Below, piece after piece: positions 24,747 to 31,363 of a stretch of DNA of 31,363 nucleotides; within the stretch, counting starts at the first letter, position 1, and each line of letters opens with the position of its first letter. The notes below the pieces were generated by a model, which saw only the letters and a list, made by a program, of their open reading frames with translations, was not told where the DNA came from and did no database searches. The position numbers and the translations under genes are program-made. This stretch comes from Kordiimonadaceae bacterium UBA4441 (GTDB taxonomy: Bacteria > Pseudomonadota > Alphaproteobacteria > Sphingomonadales > Emcibacteraceae). The stretch is from positions 1 to 31,363 of the forward strand of contig DGPL01000040.1 of assembly GCA_002390425.1 (NCBI GenBank). Direction: 5' to 3'.

Positions 24747-26423
24747 ATGCTTAAAAAAATTCTTATGGGGGCCGTTTTTGTTGGCTCAATTACTGCAACA
24801 TTAACTAATGCGCAAGTGTGGGACCCAACAGCGTTAAATGCTGATCCGAAAACGGCGACTGGTCCCTTATCACCAAAATTATCGGGGTTAGGGGATTATA
24901 AATTCGCAGTGACAACTGATAATGCTGAATCTCAATATTTCTTTGATCAAGGCTTTCGTCTTTGGGTAGGGTTTAATCATTCAGAAGCAATGCGCTCTTT
25001 TAAGGAAGCCATAAGATTAGATCCTGATAATGCTATGGCATATTGGGGATGGGCGCTATCACTTGGGCGTAACTTGAATTTACCAATGCTTGTTAATTCA
25101 AAAGAACAAGCAAATTACGCTATTGGCATGGCGCTTTCACTTAAAGATAAAGTGAGTGAGCGAGAAGCAGATTATATCGATGCCTTAGCGGCGCGTTATA
25201 GCACTGATCTTTCTATTCCTAACGAAGTGCTTGATGAAGCATACGTTGTTGCCATGGAAAAATTAATGAATAAATACCCTGATGATCCGGATGCAAGTGT
25301 CCTATTTGCAGGTGCGGCCATGAACGCACAGCCATGGGATTATTGGAATTTAGATGGCAGTACAAAAGGGCGTACGGAGCAGGTTATCGACGCTTTGGAA
25401 AAAGTTCTTGAAAAACACCCAAATCATGCGGCGGCGATGCATTACCATATTCATATTTCCGAATCTATGCGCCCTGAAATTGCAGAGGGCAGTGCTGATA
25501 ATCTTGCGCCTCAATTACCAGGAGCGGGTCATTTGATTCATATGCCATCACATATCTTCATGCGTGTTGGTCGTTATCAGGATGCCTATGACATCAATAT
25601 TGAAGCCGCAAAAGTGGACGAAAACTATATTGCGAAATGTAATGCGCAAGGTTTGTACCCACTTGCTTATTACCCTCATAACCTTCATTTCCTTGCTTGG
25701 TCATCCATGTATACGGGACGTAGCGGCGAATCTATCGCGGCGGCGTGGAAAGTGAAAGATAGGGTCGAAGCGGGATCGCGTTCGAACACATGGGGTTTAA
25801 ATGAAACATTCCGATCACAGCCAATTTTTGTAATGACACGTTTTGGTATGTGGGATGATTTGCTTAAAGTTGAAAAGCCATTCATGCGAGCGCAATTTAT
25901 GACTGGTATTTGGCATTATGGTCGTGCGCTTGCGCACCTTCATAAAGGAAACATGTCTGAAGCTGAAAAAGAAGCTGCGTCACTTTCAAGTCTCGTTGAT
26001 ATAATGACTGAAGGCCAACCTGGCTATTCTAATTTTGAAGACGCAGGTGGTTTGCTAACGATCGCGTTGCAAGTCGTTGAAGGTGAAATGGCATCGAAAA
26101 AAGGGGACTATGATAAAGCGGTATTCCATCTAAGCAGTGCCGCGCGCATGGAAGATAGTCTTGCATATAATGAACCACCATCATGGTATTTCCCTACGCG
26201 TCATATTCTTGGTGCCATTCTTTTAGATGCAGGGCGCCCGGTAGAAGCAGAAGTCGTTTATTGGGATGACCTTAAGCATAACCCTGAAAATGCATATTCA
26301 CTTTATGGAATGTATCAAGCGTTAACGGCGCAAAATAAAGACGCGCTCGCGGAAGAATTTATGAATCGCTACAATAAAATGTGGGCAAATTCTGATGTGA
26401 AGTTGACTAGCTCAAGATTCTAA
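24747..26423 (+). CDS. Exported TPR protein with conserved histidine clusters, paralogue 2
   Basis: 558 residues with a signal peptide ending LTNAQ (about residue 22). It aligns along its whole length with the preceding gene: DPTALNADPKTATGPLSPKLSGLGDYKF, YFFDQGFRLW, AMAYWGWALSLGRNLN, LMNKYPDD, AGAAMNAQPWDYWNLDG, HYHIHISE, GHLIHMPSHIFMRVGRYQDAYDIN, YPHNLHFLAWSSMYTGRS and the final VYWDDLKHNPENAYSLYGMYQAL, cited in parts. By eye more than half of residues are identical, with almost no gaps, so this is a tandem duplication kept under selection. The histidine clusters are intact in both. AGAGG precedes the ATG. The queuosine-transporter-like gene starts two bases after its stop. Confidence 0.85.
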   Translation: MLKKILMGAVFVGSITATLTNAQVWDPTALNADPKTATGPLSPKLSGLGDYKFAVTTDNAESQYFFDQGFRLWVGFNHSEAMRSFKEAIRLDPDNAMAYWGWALSLGRNLNLPMLVNSKEQANYAIGMALSLKDKVSEREADYIDALAARYSTDLSIPNEVLDEAYVVAMEKLMNKYPDDPDASVLFAGAAMNAQPWDYWNLDGSTKGRTEQVIDALEKVLEKHPNHAAAMHYHIHISESMRPEIAEGSADNLAPQLPGAGHLIHMPSHIFMRVGRYQDAYDINIEAAKVDENYIAKCNAQGLYPLAYYPHNLHFLAWSSMYTGRSGESIAAAWKVKDRVEAGSRSNTWGLNETFRSQPIFVMTRFGMWDDLLKVEKPFMRAQFMTGIWHYGRALAHLHKGNMSEAEKEAASLSSLVDIMTEGQPGYSNFEDAGGLLTIALQVVEGEMASKKGDYDKAVFHLSSAARMEDSLAYNEPPSWYFPTRHILGAILLDAGRPVEAEVVYWDDLKHNPENAYSLYGMYQALTAQNKDALAEEFMNRYNKMWANSDVKLTSSRF

Positions 26424-26425
26424 CT

Positions 26426-27127
26426 TTGAATACGAGAAAATACCAATTTAAATATTATGATCTGATGATGGCCGCTTTTGTAGTGGTCCTCATCTGTTCA
26501 AATATTATTGGCCCAGCAAAGCTTGCCACAATTGATATATTAGGATCACCTTATATTTATGGAGCTGGTGTATTATTTTTTCCTTTATCCTATGTATTTG
26601 GTGATGTCTTAACTGAAGTTTATGGATACGCCCGTGCAAGAAAAGTAATATGGGTGGGCTTTATCGGTGTTATTTTTGCGTCAATCATAAGCTTTATTAT
26701 CGTTGAATTGCCGCCAGCCCCCGGATGGGAAGGGCAGGAGGCTTATGCGCTCATATTTGGCCAAGTCCCAAGAATTGTAATCGCGTCTTTAAGCGCCTTT
26801 TTTACCGGTGAAATGATCAATGCTTATGTAATGGCGAGGATGAAAATCTGGACAAAGGGTAAGCACCTTTGGTCACGAACGATCGGTTCAACAATTGTTG
26901 GACAAGGCATGGATAGTCTTATTTTCTATCCAGTCGCTTTTTACGGAATATGGGAAAATGATGTCATAATTACCGTAATGATTTCTAACTTTCTAATCAA
27001 AGTCAGTTGGGAAGCGGTTTTAACGCCCGTAACTTATAAGTTGGTTGCACTTCTTAAACGTGCCGAAGGTGTGGATGTGTTTAATGATAAAACTGATTTC
27101 TCTCCATTTAAACTAGACACAGATTGA
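26426..27127 (+). CDS. Queuosine precursor transporter family (YhhQ/VUT) membrane protein
   Basis: 233 residues with about six hydrophobic segments. The family pattern is visible: LMMAAFVVVLICSNIIGPAKLA at the start, then FPLSYVFGDVLTEVYGYARARKVIWVGF, and the C-terminal GSTIVGQGMDSLIFYPVAFYG (each cited in part). E. coli YhhQ imports 7-cyano-7-deazaguanine (preQ0) and preQ1. The likely start is a TTG two bases after the TPR stop, because the family homology extends upstream of the first ATG pair at 26465. This TTG has no clear ribosome site, so translation may be coupled to the TPR gene. No other queuosine gene is in the window. Confidence 0.85.
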   Translation: MNTRKYQFKYYDLMMAAFVVVLICSNIIGPAKLATIDILGSPYIYGAGVLFFPLSYVFGDVLTEVYGYARARKVIWVGFIGVIFASIISFIIVELPPAPGWEGQEAYALIFGQVPRIVIASLSAFFTGEMINAYVMARMKIWTKGKHLWSRTIGSTIVGQGMDSLIFYPVAFYGIWENDVIITVMISNFLIKVSWEAVLTPVTYKLVALLKRAEGVDVFNDKTDFSPFKLDTD

Positions 27128-27152
27128 AGCAAATTCTTTCTCCTAGACAAGT

Positions 27153-27181
27153 TTGGCGTCTTTCTCCACTATAGCTATATA
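27153..27181 (+). promoter_or_regulatory. Probable sigma70 promoter of the APC permease gene
   Basis: TTGGCG (27153-27158) and TATATA (27176-27181) are separated by 17 bases. A start near 27188 gives a 20-base leader before the ATG at 27208. Confidence 0.45.
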
Positions 27182-27207
27182 GGGAAAAACAAACAGAAAG
27201 CCGAAAA

Positions 27208-28533
27208 ATGGCGAATGAAGTGAAAAAAACCAGAGAGGGTCTGGTTCGTTCCATTGGAACAAAAGCACTTGGGGTAAATATTTTTAACATGGTAGTTGGT
27301 GGCGGTATTTTTGTACTACCAGGTGTTATTGCGGCAAACCTTGGGCCTGCTGCGATAATTGCTTATGTTATATGTGCGGTGGCCGTGGGCCTTATCTTTA
27401 TGTGTTACGCGGAAATCGGAAGCCGTATTACCCGTAGTGGTGGATCATATGCTTACATTGAAGATGCATTTGGCCCAATGGCAGGATTTGTTTCGTCAAT
27501 GTTGCTTTGGTTTGGGTGGGCTATACTCTCAGACGCGGCCATTCTTGTGGCGATGGTGGAAACAATTTCCATTGTTGTACCCGTTTTAAAGGAACCAATT
27601 CCCCGAGCCTTGTTTATGGTGGTTTTGCTAAGTTTTCTTGTTTTTATGAATATACGAGGGGTTGAAACCGGAAAGAGGCTATATATCGTCAATACAATCG
27701 CAAAGTTCGTTCCATTAGGCATGCTTCTGATATTTGGTGTTTTTGCGATAAATTTCGATAATTTGAAAATTTCTGAATGGCCTACCTTTGAACAAGTTGG
27801 GGCAAGTACTATCATTTTAATATTTGCCTTTTCTGGCGCGGAGTGCGCTTTAAATGCTAGCGGTGAAATTAAAAACCCCTCCCGAACTGTGCCAAGGGGC
27901 GTGCTGCTTGGAATGGGAAGCATCTTTTTGCTTTATCTTGGTTTGCAATCGGTTGCGCAAGGGGTGTTGGGCCCTGAACTTGCGAATAATACGGAAGCAC
28001 CTCTGGCTGCTGCTGCCAAGGAAGTCTTTGGTGAATGGGGTGTGAATTTATTATTGATCGGTGGGGTGATATCTATTTTTAGTACGTTAAGTGGAGATAT
28101 TCTTGTTACGCCACGCGTCGTGTTTGCATCTGCTAGGGATGGAAATTTACCCGCTTTCTTAGCAAAGGTTCATCCAAAATTCCACACACCTTATGTGGCC
28201 GTGGTTTTCTTTGCAGGTGTGATGTGCTTGATTGCAATTAGTGGTACTTTTTCAGTTTTAGCGGTGCTCGCATCAGGATCTATCTTGCTGATTTATGCCG
28301 GTGTAAGTTTGTCTGTTATTAAACTTCGTCTTCGTGATGGTGATCCTAAGGATGATCAATTTAAAGTCCCGGGTAAATTTATTATTCCGGTACTTAGCTG
28401 CGCAGTTATTGCATGGATGTTATTCCAAATGGAATATGAGGAAGCATTGAGTATTCTTGCACTCGTTTTATTTTCATTAGGGCTTTATATTTTCAGAAAA
28501 TATATTTTGAAAAAGCAACCTTCTGAGAATTAA
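27208..28533 (+). CDS. APC family amino acid permease
   Basis: 441 residues with about 12 hydrophobic segments. The unwound helix-1 motif VVGGGIFVLPG (residues about 31-41) binds the substrate carboxylate in this family. SGGSYAYIEDAFGPMAGF follows in the early loop, and FSGAECALNASGEIKNPSRTVPRG is the helix 6/loop signature of the APA/CAT branch. Amino-acid uptake is likely; the specific substrate cannot be told. The location near amino-acid catabolic genes fits. The stop overlaps the convergent xth stop in a shared TTAA, with no space for a terminator. Confidence 0.9.
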   Translation: MANEVKKTREGLVRSIGTKALGVNIFNMVVGGGIFVLPGVIAANLGPAAIIAYVICAVAVGLIFMCYAEIGSRITRSGGSYAYIEDAFGPMAGFVSSMLLWFGWAILSDAAILVAMVETISIVVPVLKEPIPRALFMVVLLSFLVFMNIRGVETGKRLYIVNTIAKFVPLGMLLIFGVFAINFDNLKISEWPTFEQVGASTIILIFAFSGAECALNASGEIKNPSRTVPRGVLLGMGSIFLLYLGLQSVAQGVLGPELANNTEAPLAAAAKEVFGEWGVNLLLIGGVISIFSTLSGDILVTPRVVFASARDGNLPAFLAKVHPKFHTPYVAVVFFAGVMCLIAISGTFSVLAVLASGSILLIYAGVSLSVIKLRLRDGDPKDDQFKVPGKFIIPVLSCAVIAWMLFQMEYEEALSILALVLFSLGLYIFRKYILKKQPSEN

Positions 28534-29300
28534 AGTGATAATTCACACCAAATTGGAGTGTGATCAGAAGGGCGTTCTTTTCCACGTGGTGTGCGGTCTA
28601 TTTCACATTTTATCACTTTATCCGCCGCTGTGGGACTGAGTAATAAATGGTCAATTCTAACGCCGTTATCTTTTTGCCATGCGCCTGCCTGATAATCCCA
28701 ATAGGTGTAATTACGTCCGCTAGGGGTAAAGGCGCGAAATGCGTCAGTTAAACCAAGGTTTAAAAGCGTATAAAACCGATCTCTTAATTCCGGCTGAACA
28801 AGTGCATCATTTGCAAATCTAACAATGTCATAACAATCTTCATCTTTTGGGCAGACGTTATAATCACCAGCCAGAACAAAATCTTCTTCCAAGGTAAGCA
28901 GGTATTTTGCTCTTTCGATTAATCTATCCATCCAGCCAATTTTATAATCAAATTTTTCGCCAGGATATGGATTTCCGTTAGGTAGATAGATAGAGGCAAC
29001 ACGGACAGTGTTTATTGTGGCTTCAATATATCTTGCTTGTTCATCACTGTCATCACCGGGAAGTCCAATCATCACATCTTCGATAGGATGCTTAGAAAGA
29101 ATTGCGACACCGTTATATGATTTTTGTCCGTGCGTGACGATATTATAGCCGAGATCCTCTATTTCAGTACGAGGAAATTTTTCATCAACGCATTTTAATT
29201 CTTGTAACAATGCCACATCTGGTGAAGCCTCAGATAGCCACTCAGTTACGCGTGGGATGCGCGCATTAATCGAATTAACATTCCAAGTGGCAATTTTCAT
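28530..29300 (-). CDS. xth: Exodeoxyribonuclease III (AP endonuclease, ExoIII family)
   Basis: 256 residues of the endonuclease/exonuclease/phosphatase fold, acting in base-excision repair at abasic sites and as a 3'-5' exonuclease. The catalytic blocks are intact: MKIATWNVNSINAR at the start, LLQELKCVDEKFP with the metal-binding glutamate (about 34), VLAGDYNVCP (Asp and Asn), and the C-terminal SDHTPIWCEL with the catalytic histidine. It starts 3 bases after the erpA stop on the same strand, so they are one operon, an arrangement often seen in alphaproteobacteria. Its stop overlaps the APC permease stop. Confidence 0.94.
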   Translation of the reverse strand: MKIATWNVNSINARIPRVTEWLSEASPDVALLQELKCVDEKFPRTEIEDLGYNIVTHGQKSYNGVAILSKHPIEDVMIGLPGDDSDEQARYIEATINTVRVASIYLPNGNPYPGEKFDYKIGWMDRLIERAKYLLTLEEDFVLAGDYNVCPKDEDCYDIVRFANDALVQPELRDRFYTLLNLGLTDAFRAFTPSGRNYTYWDYQAGAWQKDNGVRIDHLLLSPTAADKVIKCEIDRTPRGKERPSDHTPIWCELSL

Positions 29301-29303
29301 AAA

Positions 29304-29645
29304 TTATACCGCGAAAGAAGAACCGCAGCCGCAAGATGCAGTCGCGTTTGGATTTTTTACCACGAACATTGAACCGGCAAGCTCTTCTGTAAAATCAACT
29401 TCTGAACCCATTAAATACATAATTGAAAGTCCATCAACAAGCATAGTCGCCCCGTTACGCTCAACAACAAGATCATCTTCTTTGCTATCTTCAACAAGGG
29501 CGAAATCATATTGAAAACCGCTGCATCCTCCGCCATTAATAGTAATGCGGAACTTTAAGTTTTTATTCCCTTGTGATTCAACTAAAGTATTAATGCGTTT
29601 AGCAGCATTTTCACTTAGTGTTACGGGTGAGTTATCATTTGTCAT
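29304..29645 (-). CDS. erpA: A-type iron-sulfur carrier / insertion protein (ErpA/IscA family)
   Basis: 113 residues. The three conserved cysteines of A-type carriers are present: one in GGGCSGFQYDF (about 40) and the CGCG pair in the tail ASCGCGSSFAV. The protein hands 4Fe-4S or 2Fe-2S clusters to target enzymes; ThiC and the oxidoreductase in this window are such targets in principle. No isc or suf operon is adjacent, which favours ErpA over IscA/SufA. AAGG lies about 10 bases before the ATG. xth follows after 3 bases. The promoter region is shared with divergent dgt. Confidence 0.85.
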   Translation of the reverse strand: MTNDNSPVTLSENAAKRINTLVESQGNKNLKFRITINGGGCSGFQYDFALVEDSKEDDLVVERNGATMLVDGLSIMYLMGSEVDFTEELAGSMFVVKNPNATASCGCGSSFAV

Positions 29646-29705
29646 TTTATATATACCTTGAGTAAAAATTACCCCTTGAATTCATATGTAATTTAAATGA
29701 ATGAA

Positions 29706-29735
29706 TTGTCAATAGCCACTAAAAAGGCTTATGAT
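29706..29735 (+). promoter_or_regulatory. Probable sigma70 promoter of dgt
   Basis: TTGTCA (29706-29711) and TATGAT (29730-29735) are separated by 18 bases. A start near 29742 gives a leader of about 30 bases before dgt. Confidence 0.5.
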
Positions 29736-29773
29736 AAGAAAAATAATAAATTAATGATAAAAAAGTGACTAAA

Positions 29774-30976
29774 ATGGCTGAATTTGAACTCTTTAAACCA
29801 AATGCTAATCTTGCTCCTTATGCACTTATTCCTGGAAAATCAAGAGGTCGGCTTCATGAAGAAAAACCAAGCCGCAACAGAACTGAATACCAAAGAGATC
29901 GTGACAGAATAATTCATTCTGGTGCTTTTCGAAGACTGAAGCATAAAACTCAAGTGTTCGTTCACCATGTCGGAGATTACTACCGCACCCGATTGACCCA
30001 TTCAATAGAAGTAGCCCAAATTGCCAGAAGCATTGCACGTACCTTTGGTTTAAATGAAGATGTCACCGAAGCATTGGCCTTAGCGCATGATTTTGGTCAT
30101 ACGCCTTTTGGCCATGCGGGTGAAGATGCACTTGATGAGGCCATTAAGCCATATGGCGGTTTTGATCATAATGCACAGTCGCTTAGGGTTGTCACAAAAT
30201 TGGAAAATAATTATGCCGATTTTCCAGGGTTGAACTTAACATGGGATACACTTGAGGGACTAGCTAAACATAATGGCCCGCTATGTAGTTATGAGGGTGA
30301 TACATCATCCTTACATGTCAATTTTAATAAATATAATGATCAACATGATCTTGAACCGCATTCCTATGCCAGCGCAGAAGCACAGGTGGCAGCAATAGCG
30401 GATGATATAGCTTATAATAACCATGATATGGCCGATGGTTTAAGAGCGGGTCTCATAACAGTTGAACAATTATCTGAAGTGCCAATTGTCGCTAAGAAGA
30501 TTAAAAAAGTGTTTGATAAATATGGTAAATTAGAAGAAAAGCAAATGCAACAAGAAGTCATCCGCAGCCTTATTGGCCGCATGATTAATGACGTTACTAT
30601 CCATAGCCAACTTAACTTAAACGTTTTAAAGCCCGAAACAGTTGATGATATTCGTGGTGCTCAAAAAATGACGGTCACATTTTCAGATAATATGAAAGAA
30701 CAAGATAAAGCTTTAAAAGCATTTCTTATGAAAAATATGTACCGTCATTATAAAGTAAATCGCATGTCCAGTAAGGCAAGACGTGTAGTAACGGACTTAT
30801 TTAATTTGTATCTTACGGAACCCGAATGCCTCCCGACAGAATGGCAAGTGGAAATGCAAACAAGAACTGCTTCTGAAAGAGCAAGACGCGTTGCTGATTT
30901 TATTGCTGGCATGACGGACAGATTTGCGCTATTGGAACACAGAAGATTATTTGATACCTCAACATTTGAGCTATAG
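29774..30976 (+). CDS. dgt: Deoxyguanosinetriphosphate triphosphohydrolase (dGTPase, HD domain)
   Basis: 400 residues from the ATG at 29774; an in-frame GTG at 29765 is an alternative start and neither has a strong ribosome site. The HD-domain metal ligands are visible: H in RTRLTHSIEVAQIARS, HD in ALAHDFGHTPFGHAGE, and the later D in AAIADDIAYNNHDMADGL. The N-terminal RSRGRLHEE-like block, YQRDRDRIIHSGAFRRLKHKTQV and the length match the type 2 dGTPase-like proteins of alphaproteobacteria. It releases triphosphate from dNTPs. argS starts 46 bases downstream, the classic alphaproteobacterial order. Confidence 0.94.
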   Translation: MAEFELFKPNANLAPYALIPGKSRGRLHEEKPSRNRTEYQRDRDRIIHSGAFRRLKHKTQVFVHHVGDYYRTRLTHSIEVAQIARSIARTFGLNEDVTEALALAHDFGHTPFGHAGEDALDEAIKPYGGFDHNAQSLRVVTKLENNYADFPGLNLTWDTLEGLAKHNGPLCSYEGDTSSLHVNFNKYNDQHDLEPHSYASAEAQVAAIADDIAYNNHDMADGLRAGLITVEQLSEVPIVAKKIKKVFDKYGKLEEKQMQQEVIRSLIGRMINDVTIHSQLNLNVLKPETVDDIRGAQKMTVTFSDNMKEQDKALKAFLMKNMYRHYKVNRMSSKARRVVTDLFNLYLTEPECLPTEWQVEMQTRTASERARRVADFIAGMTDRFALLEHRRLFDTSTFEL

Positions 30977-31022
30977 CAAAGAGTGCAGTGACCAAATTGC
31001 GTAATATAAAGACCACAACATA

Positions 31023-31363
31023 ATGAACATTTTTAAAGATTTTCAAACAAACATAAAAGATATTATCACATCTTTAAGTAACGATGGTTCCCTTCCAGAA
31101 GGATTGGATCTCAAAAATATCACCGCTGAAGCTCCTAGAGACGCGAGCCATGGTGATATCGCCACCAATGCCGCTATGGTGTTAGTGAAACAAGCGAAAA
31201 TGAAGCCACGTGATATTGCGCAATTGATTGCCACGGGGCTAGAAAAACACGAAAATGTCGAACAAGTTGATATAGCGGGCCCTGGGTTTATCAATATTCG
31301 CCTTAAAACTAATTTTATTCAAAATCAAGTAGCGGTAATTCTTGATAAAGGGTTGGATTATGG
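31023..31363 (+). CDS. argS: Arginyl-tRNA synthetase, N-terminal part (runs off the right edge)
   Basis: 113 codons from the ATG at 31023 are open to the window end. The translation MNIFKDFQTNIKDIITSL, then APRDASHGDIATNAAMVL, KQAKMKPRDIAQLIA and VDIAGPGFINIRL, is the Add-1 domain of ArgS that contacts the tRNA D-loop. The class I catalytic motifs HIGH and KMSK lie beyond the window. It follows dgt on the same strand by 46 bases. The truncation is only the window edge. Confidence 0.92.
   Translation, partial: MNIFKDFQTNIKDIITSLSNDGSLPEGLDLKNITAEAPRDASHGDIATNAAMVLVKQAKMKPRDIAQLIATGLEKHENVEQVDIAGPGFINIRLKTNFIQNQVAVILDKGLDY

Noticed and set aside
27453..27923. 156-codon open frame on the minus strand over the APC permease gene
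   Set aside because: It is antisense to conserved permease sequence and shows no recognisable domain or ribosome site.
1..31363. tRNA or rRNA genes, CRISPR arrays, insertion sequences, prophage or integration sites
   Set aside because: I read the intergenic gaps by eye and saw no cloverleaf-like sequence, regular spacer array, transposase or integrase, or long repeat. A dedicated search could still find a short element I missed.

Overview
The window is ordinary, densely coded chromosome from a bacterium that I would place in the Alphaproteobacteria. The supports are the dgt-argS and erpA-xth neighbourhoods, pyrC-pyrB-ruvX linkage, a single-chain ~1150-residue indolepyruvate ferredoxin oxidoreductase beside an Lrp-type regulator, and moderately AT-rich DNA (judged by eye). 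An aerobic, probably marine, amino-acid-using heterotroph is likely; genus cannot be told. I see no tRNA, rRNA, insertion sequence, prophage or CRISPR array, and no gene-free stretch above about 300 bases.

Layout. 1-1545 (minus): start of pyrC, pyrB and ruvX. 1600-3640 (plus): promoter, TPP riboswitch with a probable Shine-Dalgarno-sequestering hairpin, and thiC. 3761-5777 (plus): tRNA hydroxylase trhO, then an exported VOC protein and an exported SnoaL-like protein with overlapping start/stop codons. 5797-6975 (minus): YeeE/YedE sulfur-compound transporter, divergent from argG (7226-8425). 8464-9501 (minus): membrane-bound YdjM-like hydrolase. 9621-12993 (plus): molybdenum-cofactor maturation pair XdhC/MocA followed by a SoxC-like Tat-exported sulfite dehydrogenase and its SoxD-like cytochrome c. 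13070-15052 (minus): an S9 peptidase lipoprotein. 15210-16107 (minus): a solitary TIR-like protein downstream of an Lrp/AsnC regulator.

16243-22951 is an amino-acid catabolic block: the oxidoreductase, a leucine dehydrogenase gene broken by two frame changes, an arylformamidase-like hydrolase, and kynureninase. 23022-27127 carries two tandem paralogous exported TPR proteins with conserved histidine clusters, then a queuosine-precursor-transporter-like membrane protein. 27208-28533 is an APC amino-acid permease. 28530-29645 (minus) is erpA-xth, and 29774 to the right edge is dgt and the start of argS.

Themes: branched-chain/aromatic amino-acid breakdown (Lrp regulator, oxidoreductase, dead LeuDH, kynurenine steps, permease), sulfur and molybdenum chemistry, and Fe-S enzymes. 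The items most worth a second look are the histidine-rich TPR pair, the lone ThsB-like TIR protein beside the Lrp gene, the decayed LeuDH, the XdhC/MocA pair without a visible client, and the regulatory DNA upstream of thiC and argG.
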